DNA of 64,000 bases, from positions 3,224,001 through 3,288,000 of the forward strand of contig NC_016023.1 in NCBI RefSeq assembly GCF_000169195.2, read 5' to 3'. Both the position numbers and the translations under genes were made by a program. The DNA comes from Heyndrickxia coagulans 36D1 (GTDB lineage Bacteria > Bacillota > Bacilli > Bacillales > Bacillaceae_C). A model generated the notes under the pieces. It searched no databases. It saw only the letters and a list, made by a program, of their open reading frames with translations, and was not told the origin of the DNA. Shown one piece after another: positions 1 to 10,057 of this stretch (position 1 is the stretch's first letter; each line of letters begins with the position of its first letter).

Positions 1-2
1 CC

Positions 3-1220
3 GGAGCCGACTCGATCAATGCCCGGCATACCGGCGTAGCATTTGAATATATTAAAGACTCGGATGCGGTTTTCTTCGTCACATACTACAACCATGCCTT
101 CGCGCGCGCAGACAGGGAATTTCTCATCCAGCTCGGGCGGGTAAAAGAAGCATTTGAACTGGATAAGATGTTTTTTATTGTCAATGCGATTGATCTTGCC
201 TCGTCCGGCGAAGAATATAAAGAAGTGATGGACTATGTCAGGGGTCAACTGCTCCATTTCGGCATCCGCAATCCGCGCCTTTATGGTGTATCAAGCCTGC
301 TTGCGCTTTCAGGCAGGCGGGAGGAAGCGAAAATGGCCGAATTTGAAGCGGGCTTCCGCCAATTTCTCGACCATGATTTGCTGAATATGGTGCTTCAGTC
401 TGCACAAAACGAGCTGGAACGCGGCCTTGCCATGGTGGATGCCGTGATCCGCGATGCCAATGAATCGATTGAAACAAAGAAAGCGAAACGGGAACTTCTC
501 CGGAAACGGCGGGAAGAGGCAGAAGCCATTTTGAAAAATACAAAGCCGGCGTTTTTCACGGACAGCTTCATGCAGGAGCAGAAGGAGCTGCTCTATTACG
601 TAAAACAGCGCGTTTTCTACCGCTTCGCCGACTTTTTCAAGGAAGCTTTTAATCCGGCAACGGTGAAGGCAGCGAAAGATTTGCCGGGCGCCCTTCAAGA
701 GCTTGCAGAACTCGTTGGCTATGATTTTGCGCAGGAGATGCGGGCGACAAATGTAAGGCTTGAAGCCCATTGCCGGAAATTATTCACATTGCAAAGCGCG
801 GAATGGAACAGGGAGATGAAACGTTTGCTTCCTGATTTGTCTGTCAGCACGTTTGAAGCGGGCGCACACGCTACGCCTGATTTTCCTGCGGCCTTTTCGG
901 AAACGGATTTGGAACCGTTTGAAAAGGCATTCCGCCATTTTAAAAATGCGCGCACTTTTTTTGAAAAAGGGGGAAAAGCCGGCATGCAGGAAGAACTGCA
1001 GGCGATGTTTGAACCGCTTGCGCAGCAGTATCTTGACGTGCAAGGAGAAAAGCTTGCCGGTTCGTTCCGCTCATGGCTGGAGGAAGAGTTTGCGAAAATG
1101 CAATCGGAAGCTTTACTCGATATTGCCGAACAGTTCGATGCCCGTCTTGAAGCCCTTGAAGAAAGTGTGAACGTGGCAGAATGGATGGAAATCCGCGAAA
1201 AACTCGTTTTGCCTTCCTGA
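3..1220 (+). CDS. dynA: Dynamin-like GTPase DynA, C-terminal part (5' end outside window)
   Basis: About 405 residues remain; the open frame runs in from the left edge, so the ATG at 168 is internal. The first residues (GADSINARHTGVAFEY, then DAVFFVTYYNHAFARADREF and FIVNAIDLA) look like the G3-to-G4 part of the second GTPase domain of the tandem bacterial dynamin DynA/YpbR. The rest is charged helical sequence typical of the stalk/trunk region. In Bacillus, DynA is a membrane-remodelling protein of about 1,190 residues that fuses membranes and protects against pore formers and phage. It ends just before the glnR promoter, with no clear terminator between them. Family assignment is confident; subtype rests on gene similarity recalled, not searched. 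Confidence 0.85.
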   Translation, partial: GADSINARHTGVAFEYIKDSDAVFFVTYYNHAFARADREFLIQLGRVKEAFELDKMFFIVNAIDLASSGEEYKEVMDYVRGQLLHFGIRNPRLYGVSSLLALSGRREEAKMAEFEAGFRQFLDHDLLNMVLQSAQNELERGLAMVDAVIRDANESIETKKAKRELLRKRREEAEAILKNTKPAFFTDSFMQEQKELLYYVKQRVFYRFADFFKEAFNPATVKAAKDLPGALQELAELVGYDFAQEMRATNVRLEAHCRKLFTLQSAEWNREMKRLLPDLSVSTFEAGAHATPDFPAAFSETDLEPFEKAFRHFKNARTFFEKGGKAGMQEELQAMFEPLAQQYLDVQGEKLAGSFRSWLEEEFAKMQSEALLDIAEQFDARLEALEESVNVAEWMEIREKLVLPS

Positions 1221-1233
1221 GGATAAAAAATGA

Positions 1234-1250
1234 TGTGAGAAAATATAACA
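1234..1250 (+). promoter_or_regulatory. GlnR/TnrA box 1 upstream of glnRA
   Basis: The 17-mer TGTGAGAAAATATAACA fits the GlnR/TnrA consensus TGTNAN7TNACA at every fixed position. Its centre lies about 49 bp before the predicted transcription start. Bacillus subtilis glnRA carries an equivalent upstream operator, so repression by GlnR (and TnrA) under nitrogen excess is likely. Confidence 0.85.
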
Positions 1251-1255
1251 TTTTG

Positions 1256-1284
1256 TTGACAAAAAAACTCACATGGAATATAGT
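1256..1284 (+). promoter_or_regulatory. glnRA sigma-A promoter with second GlnR box
   Basis: TTGACA (1256-1261), a 17-bp spacer and TATAGT (1279-1284) form a near-ideal sigma-A promoter. A second GlnR-type 17-mer at 1257-1273 (TGACA...TCACA) has one mismatch and overlaps the -35 element, as in the two-operator glnRA promoter of B. subtilis. Confidence 0.8.
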
Positions 1285-1312
1285 AAAAATATAAAGAAAA
1301 GGAGCGTATAAC

Positions 1313-1702
1313 ATGGGTCGAAAAGAAATCCGCCGTTCGATGCCGCTTTTGCCGATCGGAACCGTTATGAAGCTAACAGATTTATCGGCCCGGCAGATCC
1401 GCTATTATGAAGAACACGAGCTGATTACACCGGCAAGAACGGAAGGCAATCGCCGCCTTTATTCTTTAAATGATGTCGACCGGCTTCTTGATATTAAAGA
1501 TTTGCTGGATCAGGGGATCAATATTGCAGGCATCAAAAAAATCTTATTGATGAACGACCGCCGCGGAACCGGGCCGGTACTCGTCAAAAATCATGTAACG
1601 GATGAAGAAATCCGCAAACGGCTTCGCCAGGAACTGCTGCAGGCCGGCCGTTTTCAAAGACCGAGCCAGCGGTTGTCCGATGCGCCCCGGTTTTTCCATT
1701 AA
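1313..1702 (+). CDS. glnR: GlnR, MerR-family repressor of nitrogen assimilation genes
   Basis: 129 residues, the usual GlnR length. The N-terminal winged-helix MerR domain (about 15-85) contains [22 protein letters not shown] and a typical dimerisation helix. The C-terminal tail (about 95-129) is where GlnR senses feedback-inhibited glutamine synthetase. The protein represses glnRA, and in Bacillus also tnrA and urease genes, when glutamine is plentiful. The start is chosen by AAAGGAG 8-9 bases upstream. glnA follows 69 bp later without its own clear promoter, so the two form an operon, autoregulated through the two boxes at 1234-1273. Confidence 0.95.
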   Translation: MGRKEIRRSMPLLPIGTVMKLTDLSARQIRYYEEHELITPARTEGNRRLYSLNDVDRLLDIKDLLDQGINIAGIKKILLMNDRRGTGPVLVKNHVTDEEIRKRLRQELLQAGRFQRPSQRLSDAPRFFH

Positions 1703-1771
1703 CATTGTTGAAAAGCTAGTTTTATAGCTTAGATATATACTTTTTATTGCCTAAAGGGAGGAATACTGTTC

Positions 1772-3109
1772 ATGCCTAAGTTTACACGTGAAGATATTTT
1801 GAAGAATGCCGAAGAACAAAATGTGAAATTCATCCGCTTGCAGTTCACGGATATTTTGGGGACGATTAAAAACGTGGAAATCCCGCTCAGCCAGCTTGAA
1901 AAAGCGCTCGACAATAAAATCATGTTCGACGGCTCTTCGATTGAAGGGTTTGTCCGGATTGAAGAATCGGATATGTATCTGTATCCGGACTATGATACAT
2001 GGGTCATTTTCCCGTGGACCGCTGAGAAAGGGAAAGTCGCCCGTCTGATTTGCGATATTTATAATCCGGACGGCACCCCGTTTGAAGGTGATCCGCGGAA
2101 TAATTTGAAACGGGTATTGAAAGAAATGGAAGAACTTGGCTTCACGAGTTTTAATCTTGGGCCTGAACCGGAATTCTTCCTCTTCAAGCTGAATGAAAAA
2201 AATGAACCGACACTGGAGCTGAACGACAACGGCGGCTATTTTGACCTGGCGCCGACGGACCTTGGCGAAAACTGCCGGCGCGACATCGTATTGGAACTCG
2301 AGGAAATGGGCTTTGAAATTGAAGCGTCCCACCATGAAGTTGCACCCGGCCAGCACGAAATTGATTTTAAATATGCGGATGCAGTCAGGGCATGCGACAA
2401 TATCCAGACCTTTAAACTGGTGGTCAAGACGATTGCACGCAAACATGGCCTGCATGCGACGTTTATGCCGAAACCGTTGTTTGGCGTGAACGGTTCCGGG
2501 ATGCACACCAATCTTTCGCTTTTTAAAGGAAAAGAAAATGCATTCTATGACCCGAACGATGCAGAACTGCAGCTGAGCGATACGGCATACCAGTTCATTG
2601 CCGGCATTATGAAGCATGCTTCGAACTTTACGGCTGTCACGAATCCGACGGTGAACTCCTATAAACGGCTTGTGCCGGGTTATGAAGCGCCTTGTTATGT
2701 TGCCTGGTCCGCTCGCAACCGCAGCCCGCTCATGCGGATTCCGGCTTCCCGCGGTTTAAGCACGCGCGTTGAGGTGCGCAGCGTTGACCCGTCTGCCAAT
2801 CCGTATCTCGCGCTCGCCGTCCTGTTAAAAGCAGGGCTTGACGGCATCGCGAACAAATTGCAGGCGCCGGAACCGGTCGACCGCAACATCTATGTCATGA
2901 CGAAAGAAGAAAGAGAAGAAGCCGGCATTGTCGACCTCCCGGGCACACTGCTGCAGGCGCTGGAAAACTTAAAATCGGATGATGTAATGGTAGACGCCCT
3001 TGGCGATCACATTCTCGAACACTTCCTTGAAGCTAAGGAAATTGAATGGGATATGTTCCGCACACAAGTCCACCAATGGGAACGCGACCAGTATATCGAA
3101 ATGTATTAA
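1772..3109 (+). CDS. glnA: Glutamine synthetase, type I-alpha
   Basis: 445 residues, matching Bacillus GS I-alpha (444). It makes glutamine from glutamate, ammonia and ATP in a dodecameric cytosolic enzyme. Visible motifs are the N-terminal beta-grasp with FDGSSIEGF (about 49-57), the metal/ATP region [29 protein letters not shown] and the arginine-rich [10 protein letters not shown]. No adenylylation tyrosine motif is expected in this class: control is by feedback inhibition. Feedback-inhibited GlnA directly regulates GlnR and TnrA; both genes are in this window (1313 and 35402). A Shine-Dalgarno AAAGGGAGG lies upstream. The gene ends in a strong terminator. Confidence 0.97.
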   Translation: MPKFTREDILKNAEEQNVKFIRLQFTDILGTIKNVEIPLSQLEKALDNKIMFDGSSIEGFVRIEESDMYLYPDYDTWVIFPWTAEKGKVARLICDIYNPDGTPFEGDPRNNLKRVLKEMEELGFTSFNLGPEPEFFLFKLNEKNEPTLELNDNGGYFDLAPTDLGENCRRDIVLELEEMGFEIEASHHEVAPGQHEIDFKYADAVRACDNIQTFKLVVKTIARKHGLHATFMPKPLFGVNGSGMHTNLSLFKGKENAFYDPNDAELQLSDTAYQFIAGIMKHASNFTAVTNPTVNSYKRLVPGYEAPCYVAWSARNRSPLMRIPASRGLSTRVEVRSVDPSANPYLALAVLLKAGLDGIANKLQAPEPVDRNIYVMTKEEREEAGIVDLPGTLLQALENLKSDDVMVDALGDHILEHFLEAKEIEWDMFRTQVHQWERDQYIEMY

Positions 3110-3114
3110 GCAAG

Positions 3115-3150
3115 AAACCCCTTGAAGCGTAAGGCTTTGAGGGGTTTTTG
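3115..3150 (+). terminator. Intrinsic terminator after glnA
   Basis: AACCCCTTGAAGC / GGCTTTGAGGGGTT pair as a stem followed by a T run, directly after the glnA stop codon. Confidence 0.85.
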
Positions 3151-3294
3151 TTTATCGGGCATTTTTGCGTCGAACGCCCAGAAAAACAAAATGCCCATTA
3201 ATTGCCCCGATTTTTCCTTCGAAAATAGATTGGAAGCCCAGAAATCCTCAAGTGTCACAGGCATTTTTGCCATCAAACTCGCATATGCTCTATT

Positions 3295-3325
3295 AAAAAA
3301 GAAGCAGCCGAAACTGCTTCTTTTT
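3295..3325 (-). terminator. Terminator of lexA (symmetrical, may act both ways)
   Basis: AAAAAAGAAGCAG, a 6-nt loop and CTGCTTCTTTTT form an A/T-flanked hairpin directly beyond the lexA stop on the minus strand. Confidence 0.8.
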
Positions 3326-3327
3326 GA

Positions 3328-3948
3328 TCAGTGCACCATTTGCCTGTACAGCCCGATGACAACGCCGAGAATGGTGACGTTTTTCAATATGATCGGTTCC
3401 ATTGTCTGGTTTTCAGGTTGCAGCCGGAAGTAGTCTTTTTCCTTGAAAAATCTTTTTACTGTCGCTTCATTTTCATCTGTCATAGCGACCACGATATCTC
3501 CGTTGTTTGCCGTCTGCTGGGAGCGGACAATCACATAATCGCCGTTTAAAATCCCGGCATCCACCATGCTGTCCCCTTCAATTTCCAGCATGTAGACGGA
3601 CTCGTCAGACGGGACAAGATGTTCCGGAAGCGGAAAATACTCTTCAATATTTTCTACAGCGGTAATCGGTATGCCTGCTGTTACTTTTCCGACAACAGGC
3701 ACATTGACAACATTTTGGGCCGGTATTTCTTCATCATGGTCCAAAATTTCAATCGCTCTCGGCTTTGTAGGGTCGCGCCTGATCAACCCCTTGCTTTCAA
3801 GCCTTGCGAGATGGCCATGGACAGTTGAACTGGAAGCAAGTCCGACTGCCTGGCCGATTTCCCGCACGGAAGGGGGATAACCTTTTGTTTTTACTTCATG
3901 CTTGATGAAATCAAGTATCGCCTGTTGCCGTTTTGATAGTTTTGCCAT
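3328..3948 (-). CDS. lexA: LexA, SOS repressor and autoprotease
   Basis: 206 residues. The winged-helix DNA-binding domain (1-65) is followed by the S24 latent protease domain. The self-cleavage bond is Ala91-Gly92 (KVTAGIP), with catalytic Ser127 (EGDSMVD) and Lys165 (EATVKRF). RecA filaments trigger cleavage and derepress SOS genes. The ATG at 3948 is chosen over the 37-codon upstream extension because GAGGTG lies 5 bases before it and because the extension would run through the LexA operator and promoter. It is divergent from yneA, sharing a control region with LexA boxes, as in B. subtilis. Confidence 0.96.
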   Translation of the reverse strand: MAKLSKRQQAILDFIKHEVKTKGYPPSVREIGQAVGLASSSTVHGHLARLESKGLIRRDPTKPRAIEILDHDEEIPAQNVVNVPVVGKVTAGIPITAVENIEEYFPLPEHLVPSDESVYMLEIEGDSMVDAGILNGDYVIVRSQQTANNGDIVVAMTDENEATVKRFFKEKDYFRLQPENQTMEPIILKNVTILGVVIGLYRQMVH

Positions 3949-4030
3949 TCTATTCACCTCGTCACAGTTTTGTTTGGCACCCGCGCTGCGTATGGGGACG
4001 TTTACGGGAGGAATGCCATTATTTGCTATT

Positions 4031-4070
4031 ATTATATCACATTGCAGCAGATAAAACAAACGTAAGTTCG
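4031..4070 (-). promoter_or_regulatory. lexA promoter with overlapping LexA (SOS) box
   Basis: On the minus strand, TTGTTT (4059-4054), a 17-bp spacer and TATAAT form the lexA promoter. The 14-mer CGAACTTACGTTTG (4070-4057) matches the Bacillus SOS box CGAACN4GTTCG with one mismatch and overlaps the -35, consistent with autorepression. Confidence 0.8.
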
Positions 4071-4078
4071 AAAAAATG

Positions 4079-4138
4079 TTGACGAAAAACAGGCGTTCGT
4101 TTTATAATAGAACTGGTGATTGGACGAACGAATATTCG
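4079..4138 (+). promoter_or_regulatory. yneA promoter with downstream LexA box
   Basis: TTGACG (4079-4084), an 18-bp spacer and TATAAT (4103-4108) form the promoter. CGAACGAATATTCG (4125-4138) is a one-mismatch SOS box placed between the -10 and the start codon, so LexA would block elongation or initiation. The spacer also contains a CGTTCG half site. Confidence 0.75.
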
Positions 4139-4154
4139 CGGGAGGAAGATGGAG

Positions 4155-5143
<989 letters not shown>

Positions 5144-5173
5144 TATCAAAACCGTTTCACGGGTGCGCTTTCG

Positions 5174-5202
5174 TTGCAGGCGGGTCCATATTTTAGTAAG
5201 AT
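5174..5202 (+). promoter_or_regulatory. Probable ynzC promoter
   Basis: TTGCAG (5174-5179), a 17-bp spacer and TAAGAT (5197-5202) lie 32 bp before the ynzC start. This may add to read-through from the SOS promoter. Confidence 0.5.
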
Positions 5203-5233
5203 GGCATCAATTACGGATAAAAGGAGAGAAAAT

Positions 5234-5467
5234 ATGCTTTCAAAAGAAAAAATGGCAAGGATTAACGAATTGGCGAAAAAAGCGAAAACCGGCGCCCTGA
5301 CAAGTGAAGAAGCAAAGGAACAGTCAAAATTGCGAAGCGAGTATTTGCAGGCGTTCCGCTCTTCATTCAGAAAAACGATTGAAAATGTCCGTGTGCTTGA
5401 CCCGGCTGGCCAGGACGTTACCCCGGAAAAAATTAAGCAAATTCAAACAAAAAGAAAGCTGCACTAA
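5234..5467 (+). CDS. ynzC: YnzC family (DUF896) small protein
   Basis: 77 residues, helical and highly charged, typical of the DUF896/YnzC family (three-helix protein, in B. subtilis the last gene of the SOS yneA operon). The start is ATG 5234, set by AAGGAG 7 bases upstream; the 20-residue upstream extension lies in the promoter. The conserved part is the first 60 residues ([33 protein letters not shown]). The tail ends [12 protein letters not shown]. Function is not established. Confidence 0.9.
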   Translation: MLSKEKMARINELAKKAKTGALTSEEAKEQSKLRSEYLQAFRSSFRKTIENVRVLDPAGQDVTPEKIKQIQTKRKLH

Positions 5468-5521
5468 AAAGGAAACCATCCTGCTTTTTTCTTACAAAAT
5501 CCATACAAAATGGTAAAAGAG

Positions 5522-5566
5522 TTGTGTTATGGGTTTCACTTGCCTTAATATAGAGTTGTAACCCAT
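5522..5566 (+). promoter_or_regulatory. tkt promoter region with inverted repeat around the -10
   Basis: TTGTGT (5522-5527), an 18-bp spacer and TAATAT (5546-5551) make a plausible promoter. ATGGGTT (5529-5535) and AACCCAT (5560-5566) are perfect inverted copies, centres 31 bp apart, flanking the -10. They could be paired operator halves; no regulator is known to me for this motif. Confidence 0.45.
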
Positions 5567-5585
5567 GAAGAAAGGATGTTAACAG

Positions 5586-7592
5586 ATGTTTGATAAAACG
5601 GACGAACTGGCAGTCACAACAATCCGAACATTGTCCATTGACGCCATCGAAAAAGCAAAATCCGGTCATCCGGGGCTTCCGATGGGGGCTGCACCAATGG
5701 CATACACCCTCTGGACAAGATATTTGAACCATAATCCGGAAAACCCGCACTGGTTTAACCGGGACCGTTTCGTATTATCCGCAGGGCATGGTTCCATGCT
5801 GCTCTATAGCCTGCTCCATTTATCCGGTTATGCATTAAGCATGGATGATATTAAAAATTTCCGGCAATATGGCAGCAAAACCCCGGGTCATCCGGAATAC
5901 GGGCATACGGAAGGCGTGGAAGCAACGACCGGTCCGCTCGGGCAGGGGATTGCCATGTCAGTCGGAATGGCGATGGCAGAACGGCATCTGGCGGCTGTAT
6001 ACAATAAAGAAAATTTCCCTGTCATTGACCATTATACATATGCTTTATGCGGAGATGGCGACTTAATGGAAGGCGTATCTGCCGAAGCTGCTTCATTGGC
6101 GGGACACTTAAAATTGGGACGTCTCATTGTATTGTACGATTCCAATGACATTTCCCTTGACGGCGACTTAAATAAGGCCTTTTCCGAAAGTGTTGCCGAC
6201 CGGTTTAAAGCATACGGCTGGCAGTATTTGCGGGTTGAAGACGGGAATGATATGGCACAGGTCGCAAAAGCGATCGAGGAAGCAAAGGCGGATACAAGTC
6301 GGCCGACACTCATTGAAGTGAAAACGATCATCGGTTACGGTTCTCCAAACAAATCCGGGAAATCGGCTGCCCACGGCGCCCCGCTCGGAGAAGATGAACT
6401 GAAACTAACGAAAGAAGCGTATAAATGGACATTTGAAGAAGACTTCTATGTTCCGGATGAAGTTTACGCACGGTTCCGTGAATTGGTTGTGGAAAATGGC
6501 GTGAAAAAGGAACAGGAGTGGGCGTCCCTGTTTGAGGCCTATGAAAAACAATACCCGCAGCTTGCGGCTGAACTAAAACAGGCGATAAAAGGCGGGCTGC
6601 CGGATGGATGGGACAAGGACATTCCGGTCTATGAAGAAGGCAAAACCCTTGCCAGCCGTGCGGCAAGCGGGGAAGTGCTAAATGCCGTCTCCAAACATTT
6701 GCCGTCTTTGTTCGGGGGATCTGCAGACCTTGCCGGATCCAACAATACGCGGCTGAAAGAAGACAAGGACTATATGCCGGATGCCTATGAAGGGCGCAAT
6801 ATTTGGTTCGGTGTCCGCGAATTTGCGATGGGCGCAGCCATGAACGGTATGGCGCTTCATGGTGGTGTCCATGTATACGGCGGCACGTTCTTTGTTTTCT
6901 CGGATTATTTGCGTCCTGCCATCCGCCTAGCTGCTCTTATGGGCCTTCCGGTAACGTACGTCTTTACGCATGACAGTATCGCTGTCGGGGAAGACGGTCC
7001 GACACATGAACCGGTTGAACAGCTTCCTTCTTTAAGAGCGATGCCGGGCTTGTCGGTCATCCGCCCCGCGGACGGCAATGAAACGGCGGCTGCCTGGCGC
7101 CTTGCTCTGTCATCTGAAAACCATCCGACAGCGCTTGTTTTGACGCGCCAAGGGCTGCCAACCTTGAAAGGGACGTCTGAAAAAGCGTTGGAAGGCGTTT
7201 CAAAAGGTGCCTATGTCGTGTCCCCTGCACAAAAAGAAACGGCTGACGTTCTCCTTCTTGCCAGCGGGTCGGAAGTCCATCTGGCTGTGCTCGCGCAACA
7301 GCAATTGGCGGAACAAAAGATTGATGCTGCTGTTGTCAGCATGCCGTCATGGGACCGTTTTGAACAGCAAAGCAAAGCATACAAAGAATCCGTATTGCCG
7401 GCACAGGTGAAAAAACGCCTTGCCATTGAAATGGCTTCACCATTCGGCTGGGAAAGGTATACCGGGGATGAAGGCGATATTTTGTCGGTTAATACGTTTG
7501 GCGCCAGCGGAAACGGTAAAACCGTTATGGAAAAATACGGATTTACCGTTGAAAATGTTGTGGCACGTGTAAAAAAATTATTGGGCATGTAA
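5586..7592 (+). CDS. tkt: Transketolase
   Basis: 668 residues, full length for Bacillus transketolase (667). This thiamine-diphosphate enzyme transfers C2 units between pentose phosphates and glycolytic sugars. The first domain carries the TPP/metal motif [20 protein letters not shown] with later NDISLDG. The pyrimidine-binding domain has [22 protein letters not shown], and the C-terminal domain ends in [11 protein letters not shown]. The start has AAAGGATG upstream. Monocistronic, with an own promoter and a strong terminator. With rpiA (37045) and gnd (51910) it covers much of the pentose phosphate pathway in this window. Confidence 0.97.
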   Translation: MFDKTDELAVTTIRTLSIDAIEKAKSGHPGLPMGAAPMAYTLWTRYLNHNPENPHWFNRDRFVLSAGHGSMLLYSLLHLSGYALSMDDIKNFRQYGSKTPGHPEYGHTEGVEATTGPLGQGIAMSVGMAMAERHLAAVYNKENFPVIDHYTYALCGDGDLMEGVSAEAASLAGHLKLGRLIVLYDSNDISLDGDLNKAFSESVADRFKAYGWQYLRVEDGNDMAQVAKAIEEAKADTSRPTLIEVKTIIGYGSPNKSGKSAAHGAPLGEDELKLTKEAYKWTFEEDFYVPDEVYARFRELVVENGVKKEQEWASLFEAYEKQYPQLAAELKQAIKGGLPDGWDKDIPVYEEGKTLASRAASGEVLNAVSKHLPSLFGGSADLAGSNNTRLKEDKDYMPDAYEGRNIWFGVREFAMGAAMNGMALHGGVHVYGGTFFVFSDYLRPAIRLAALMGLPVTYVFTHDSIAVGEDGPTHEPVEQLPSLRAMPGLSVIRPADGNETAAAWRLALSSENHPTALVLTRQGLPTLKGTSEKALEGVSKGAYVVSPAQKETADVLLLASGSEVHLAVLAQQQLAEQKIDAAVVSMPSWDRFEQQSKAYKESVLPAQVKKRLAIEMASPFGWERYTGDEGDILSVNTFGASGNGKTVMEKYGFTVENVVARVKKLLGM

Positions 7593-7601
7593 TCGTTCCG
7601 G

Positions 7602-7639
7602 GCCTGCTTTTGCGGTATTCGCGAAAGCAGGCTCATTTT
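7602..7639 (+). terminator. Terminator after tkt
   Basis: GCCTGCTTTTGCG and CGCGAAAGCAGGC form a long stem followed by a T run. Confidence 0.85.
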
Positions 7640-7813
7640 TTATGCAGGAAGGGTATAAGAAAAGGGGGACTAAAAGTGCGGGGGCTGAGCTGAATGGCTT
7701 TTCCCTTGGATGCTACCGCATAATCGGCAGCGCGTTGATGTATTTACGCTTATTTTCTTGTCTGTACATGCAATCAAATGTTTCAAATTCATTTTTTAAA
7801 TTTTGTTACAACA

Positions 7814-7847
7814 AACGACAACTTTTTTGAGGCCCGTCCATTATAGT
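7814..7847 (+). promoter_or_regulatory. Likely sirA promoter, possibly Spo0A-activated
   Basis: TATAGT (7842-7847) sits 32 bp before the start codon without a recognisable -35. A weak match to the Spo0A box, AACGACA (7814-7820), occupies the -35 area. B. subtilis sirA needs phosphorylated Spo0A, so activator dependence is plausible, but the box has two mismatches. The 287 bp between tkt and sirA otherwise hold the tkt terminator and nothing I can assign. Confidence 0.35.
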
Positions 7848-7878
7848 GAAGGTAACAAAGTTGCGGGAGTGAGATCAT

Positions 7879-8316
7879 ATGCGGTCCTATTCTATCTATC
7901 TGATAAAAGAGGAGTTTGCACAATATTATTACGGCAGGGAACGAATGTTTTTTAATCTTTTTCACCAGTATGCGCACGTTTCCGGAAGTTTGAAAAATGT
8001 CCTCAGCAGACAGATCCATTATATTACAAAGCCGATTCCGCTCTTGTCTGTCCATCATGTCTTGCAGCCGTTATTTTCTGACACCAGCAACATGACGAAA
8101 ACAGGCGCTTGCCAACTTCTTTCAAAGAAAGAGGGGCAGGTGCTGGAAGTGACCATAGAAGAAAGAATGCTCCAGCTGAACGTATACGGGAGTTATGATA
8201 CAGAAACCGCCGTTTTTGAAATTCTGAGGAACTTTAAAGGAGATTTGCTTGCAATCGATTATGACCATAAACGATTCGGCTGGATAAAACCGGTTAAAGA
8301 AAGAAAATTCGTGTGA
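7879..8316 (+). CDS. sirA: SirA, sporulation inhibitor of replication
   Basis: 145 residues, close to B. subtilis SirA/YneE (148). The start MRSYSIYLIKEEFAQYYYGRE and FFNLFHQY are family hallmarks. In Bacillus, SirA binds domain I of DnaA at the onset of sporulation and blocks new rounds of initiation, keeping the cell at two chromosomes. Its place between tkt and yneF is the conserved Bacillus order. GGGAGTG lies 7 bases upstream. It supports a spore-forming host. Confidence 0.9.
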   Translation: MRSYSIYLIKEEFAQYYYGRERMFFNLFHQYAHVSGSLKNVLSRQIHYITKPIPLLSVHHVLQPLFSDTSNMTKTGACQLLSKKEGQVLEVTIEERMLQLNVYGSYDTETAVFEILRNFKGDLLAIDYDHKRFGWIKPVKERKFV

Positions 8317-8383
8317 GAAGAAAACAAGTATTGTATAATTCAAATGGATTTAGTACACTGTATGTGAGTGAAGGAGGTATATT

Positions 8384-8602
8384 ATGATTTGGGTGTTCGT
8401 TCTTGTAGCCCTAATTGCTCTTTTGGCAGGCGCAGCAATCGGGTTTTTCATCGCCCGTAAATATATGATGAATTACCTGAAGAAAAATCCGCCGATTAAT
8501 GAACAAATGCTGAGAATGATGATGATGCAAATGGGTATGAAGCCGTCTCAAAAGAAAATCAATCAAATGATGAATGCCATGAACAAACAAATGAAATCTT
8601 AA
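8384..8602 (+). CDS. yneF: YneF, UPF0154 small membrane protein
   Basis: 72 residues. One N-terminal transmembrane helix (about 3-25, [21 protein letters not shown]) is followed by a cytosolic Met-rich tail with [12 protein letters not shown] and [11 protein letters not shown]. This matches UPF0154, a conserved Firmicute family of unknown function. A strong AAGGAGG is 9 bases upstream. The conserved neighbours are sirA and ccdA. Confidence 0.9.
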   Translation: MIWVFVLVALIALLAGAAIGFFIARKYMMNYLKKNPPINEQMLRMMMMQMGMKPSQKKINQMMNAMNKQMKS

Positions 8603-8662
8603 GCTGGGCGACCGGCTTTTGTGGTATATCCATCACCATTGTTAAGCTTCTCACGATTCTGT

Positions 8663-8709
8663 AAACCACTTTTTCTGCCAATTTTCTGCACAGAAAAGGT
8701 GGTTTTTGA
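8663..8709 (+). terminator. Terminator after yneF
   Basis: AACCACTTTTTCTG and CAGAAAAGGTGGTT pair around a 14-nt loop, followed by TTTGATTT. Confidence 0.75.
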
Positions 8710-8802
8710 TTTCATGTTCCATTTTTATGCTTTTTACGATGTTTTTTCTCTTTCAATCAGTTTATGTTAAAATGAAAATGAGCCGGGATGGGGAGTGAAC
8801 CG

Positions 8803-9510
8803 ATGGCTGATGTAACTGTATGGCTGTCTTTCGGGGCAGGTTTCATGAGCTTTATATCGCCTTGCTGCCTGCCGCTTTATCCTGCTTTTGTTTCTTATAT
8901 AACAGGCGCTTCTGTCAGCCGGTTAAAAAGCGGGGGCGGCATGCGGGAGTGGAAAAGTATCCTGCATACCGTTTGGTTTCTCGCGGGATTTTCCACTGTT
9001 TTTATTGCATTGGGGTTTGGTGCTTCCTGGATCGGGAGTTTTTTTATCCGTTACCAGGATGTCATCCGGCAGCTCGGTGCAGTCGCGCTCATTTTTTTTG
9101 GGCTGCTTGCAGCGGGCATTTTTCATCCGGGGATCTTTATGAAGGTGTACCGAATCGATATAAAAAAGCAGCCGGCGGGATTTTTGGGTTCTTTTCTCGT
9201 CGGGCTAGTGTTTGCTGCCGGCTGGACGCCCTGCACCGGGCCGATTCTTGCCTCGGTATTGGCAATGGCAGTGGCCCATCCGGCTTCTGCGTCGGTCTAT
9301 ATGGCTGCATATGTACTTGGCTTTTCCATACCTTTTTTTGTCCTTGCTTTTTTTATCGGACGGTTGGGGTGGATGCAAAAATACAGCGTAAAACTTTTAA
9401 AATGGAGCGGTGTTGTGATGATAGTCGCCGGAATCCTGCTCTTTTTTGACTGGATGCCTGTCATTTCCGGTTATATGAGTGCACTGTTCGGGGGATTCCA
9501 GGGATTTTAA
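8803..9510 (+). CDS. ccdA: CcdA, thiol-disulfide membrane transporter for cytochrome c maturation
   Basis: 235 residues from ATG 8803, exactly the B. subtilis length; the ATG at 8788 overlaps the Shine-Dalgarno GGGGAG and is rejected. Six membrane segments are visible. The two redox cysteines lie in FISPCCLPLYPAF (first helix) and AGWTPCTGPILASVL (fourth helix), the DsbD-beta/CcdA signature. CcdA passes electrons from thioredoxin across the membrane to keep apocytochrome c (and StoA, spore cortex) thiols reduced. It heads a ccdA-yneI-yneJ group. Confidence 0.93.
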   Translation: MADVTVWLSFGAGFMSFISPCCLPLYPAFVSYITGASVSRLKSGGGMREWKSILHTVWFLAGFSTVFIALGFGASWIGSFFIRYQDVIRQLGAVALIFFGLLAAGIFHPGIFMKVYRIDIKKQPAGFLGSFLVGLVFAAGWTPCTGPILASVLAMAVAHPASASVYMAAYVLGFSIPFFVLAFFIGRLGWMQKYSVKLLKWSGVVMIVAGILLFFDWMPVISGYMSALFGGFQGF

Positions 9511-9556
9511 TCCGGGTTGCATTTTAACGGATCAATGAGGAGGAGAAATTCGATCG

Positions 9557-9916
9557 ATGGCAAATGTGTTAATTGTGGATGATGCAAAATTTATGAGGAT
9601 GACTTTGGCGAAAATGCTGGAAAACGGCGGCCATACCGTTGTAGGCGAAGCGGAGAACGGGCAGCGGGCGATTGAATTATACCGTGAAGTCAGGCCGGAT
9701 GTTGTGACGATGGACATTACTATGCCGGAGATGACCGGCATTGAAGCGGTAAAAAAGATCGTGCGCGAATTCCCGGACGCAAAAATTATTATTTGCTCCG
9801 CGCTTGGCCAGCAAAAACTGGTCGTCGAAGCAATTGAATCCGGCGCAAAGGATTTTATCGTCAAGCCTTTTGATGAAACGCGTGTTTTAGAAGCGGTTGA
9901 ACGCGTTTTGAACTGA
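9557..9916 (+). CDS. yneI: YneI, CheY-like single-domain response regulator
   Basis: 119 residues forming one receiver domain with acidic pocket Asp8-Asp9, phospho-acceptor Asp53 (VTMDITMPEM), Ser81 and Lys103 (IVKPF). There is no output domain. It is very similar to CheY in sequence, but the ccdA-yneI-yneJ order identifies it as YneI, whose partner kinase is unknown. GAGGAGG precedes the ATG. Naming it cheY cannot be excluded from sequence alone. Confidence 0.85.
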   Translation: MANVLIVDDAKFMRMTLAKMLENGGHTVVGEAENGQRAIELYREVRPDVVTMDITMPEMTGIEAVKKIVREFPDAKIIICSALGQQKLVVEAIESGAKDFIVKPFDETRVLEAVERVLN

Positions 9917-10057
9917 CAGGCGCCACAAAAAAAGGGAGGCAGGCATTCCGGCTGGACATCAACCCCGCTTTTATGGTTGAATATTACCATAGGAAACATA
10001 TATTTATCGTATCTACATTTCTTTTGTTAAAAATCTGTTACTAAAGAGGGTTGAGAC

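Noticed and set aside
3122-3433. Open frame on the plus strand opposite the lexA end
   Set aside because: It starts inside the glnA terminator and runs antisense into lexA; composition is that of a shadow.
7642-7830. 62-codon open frame after tkt
   Set aside because: No ribosome site, overlaps terminator region, no recognisable sequence.
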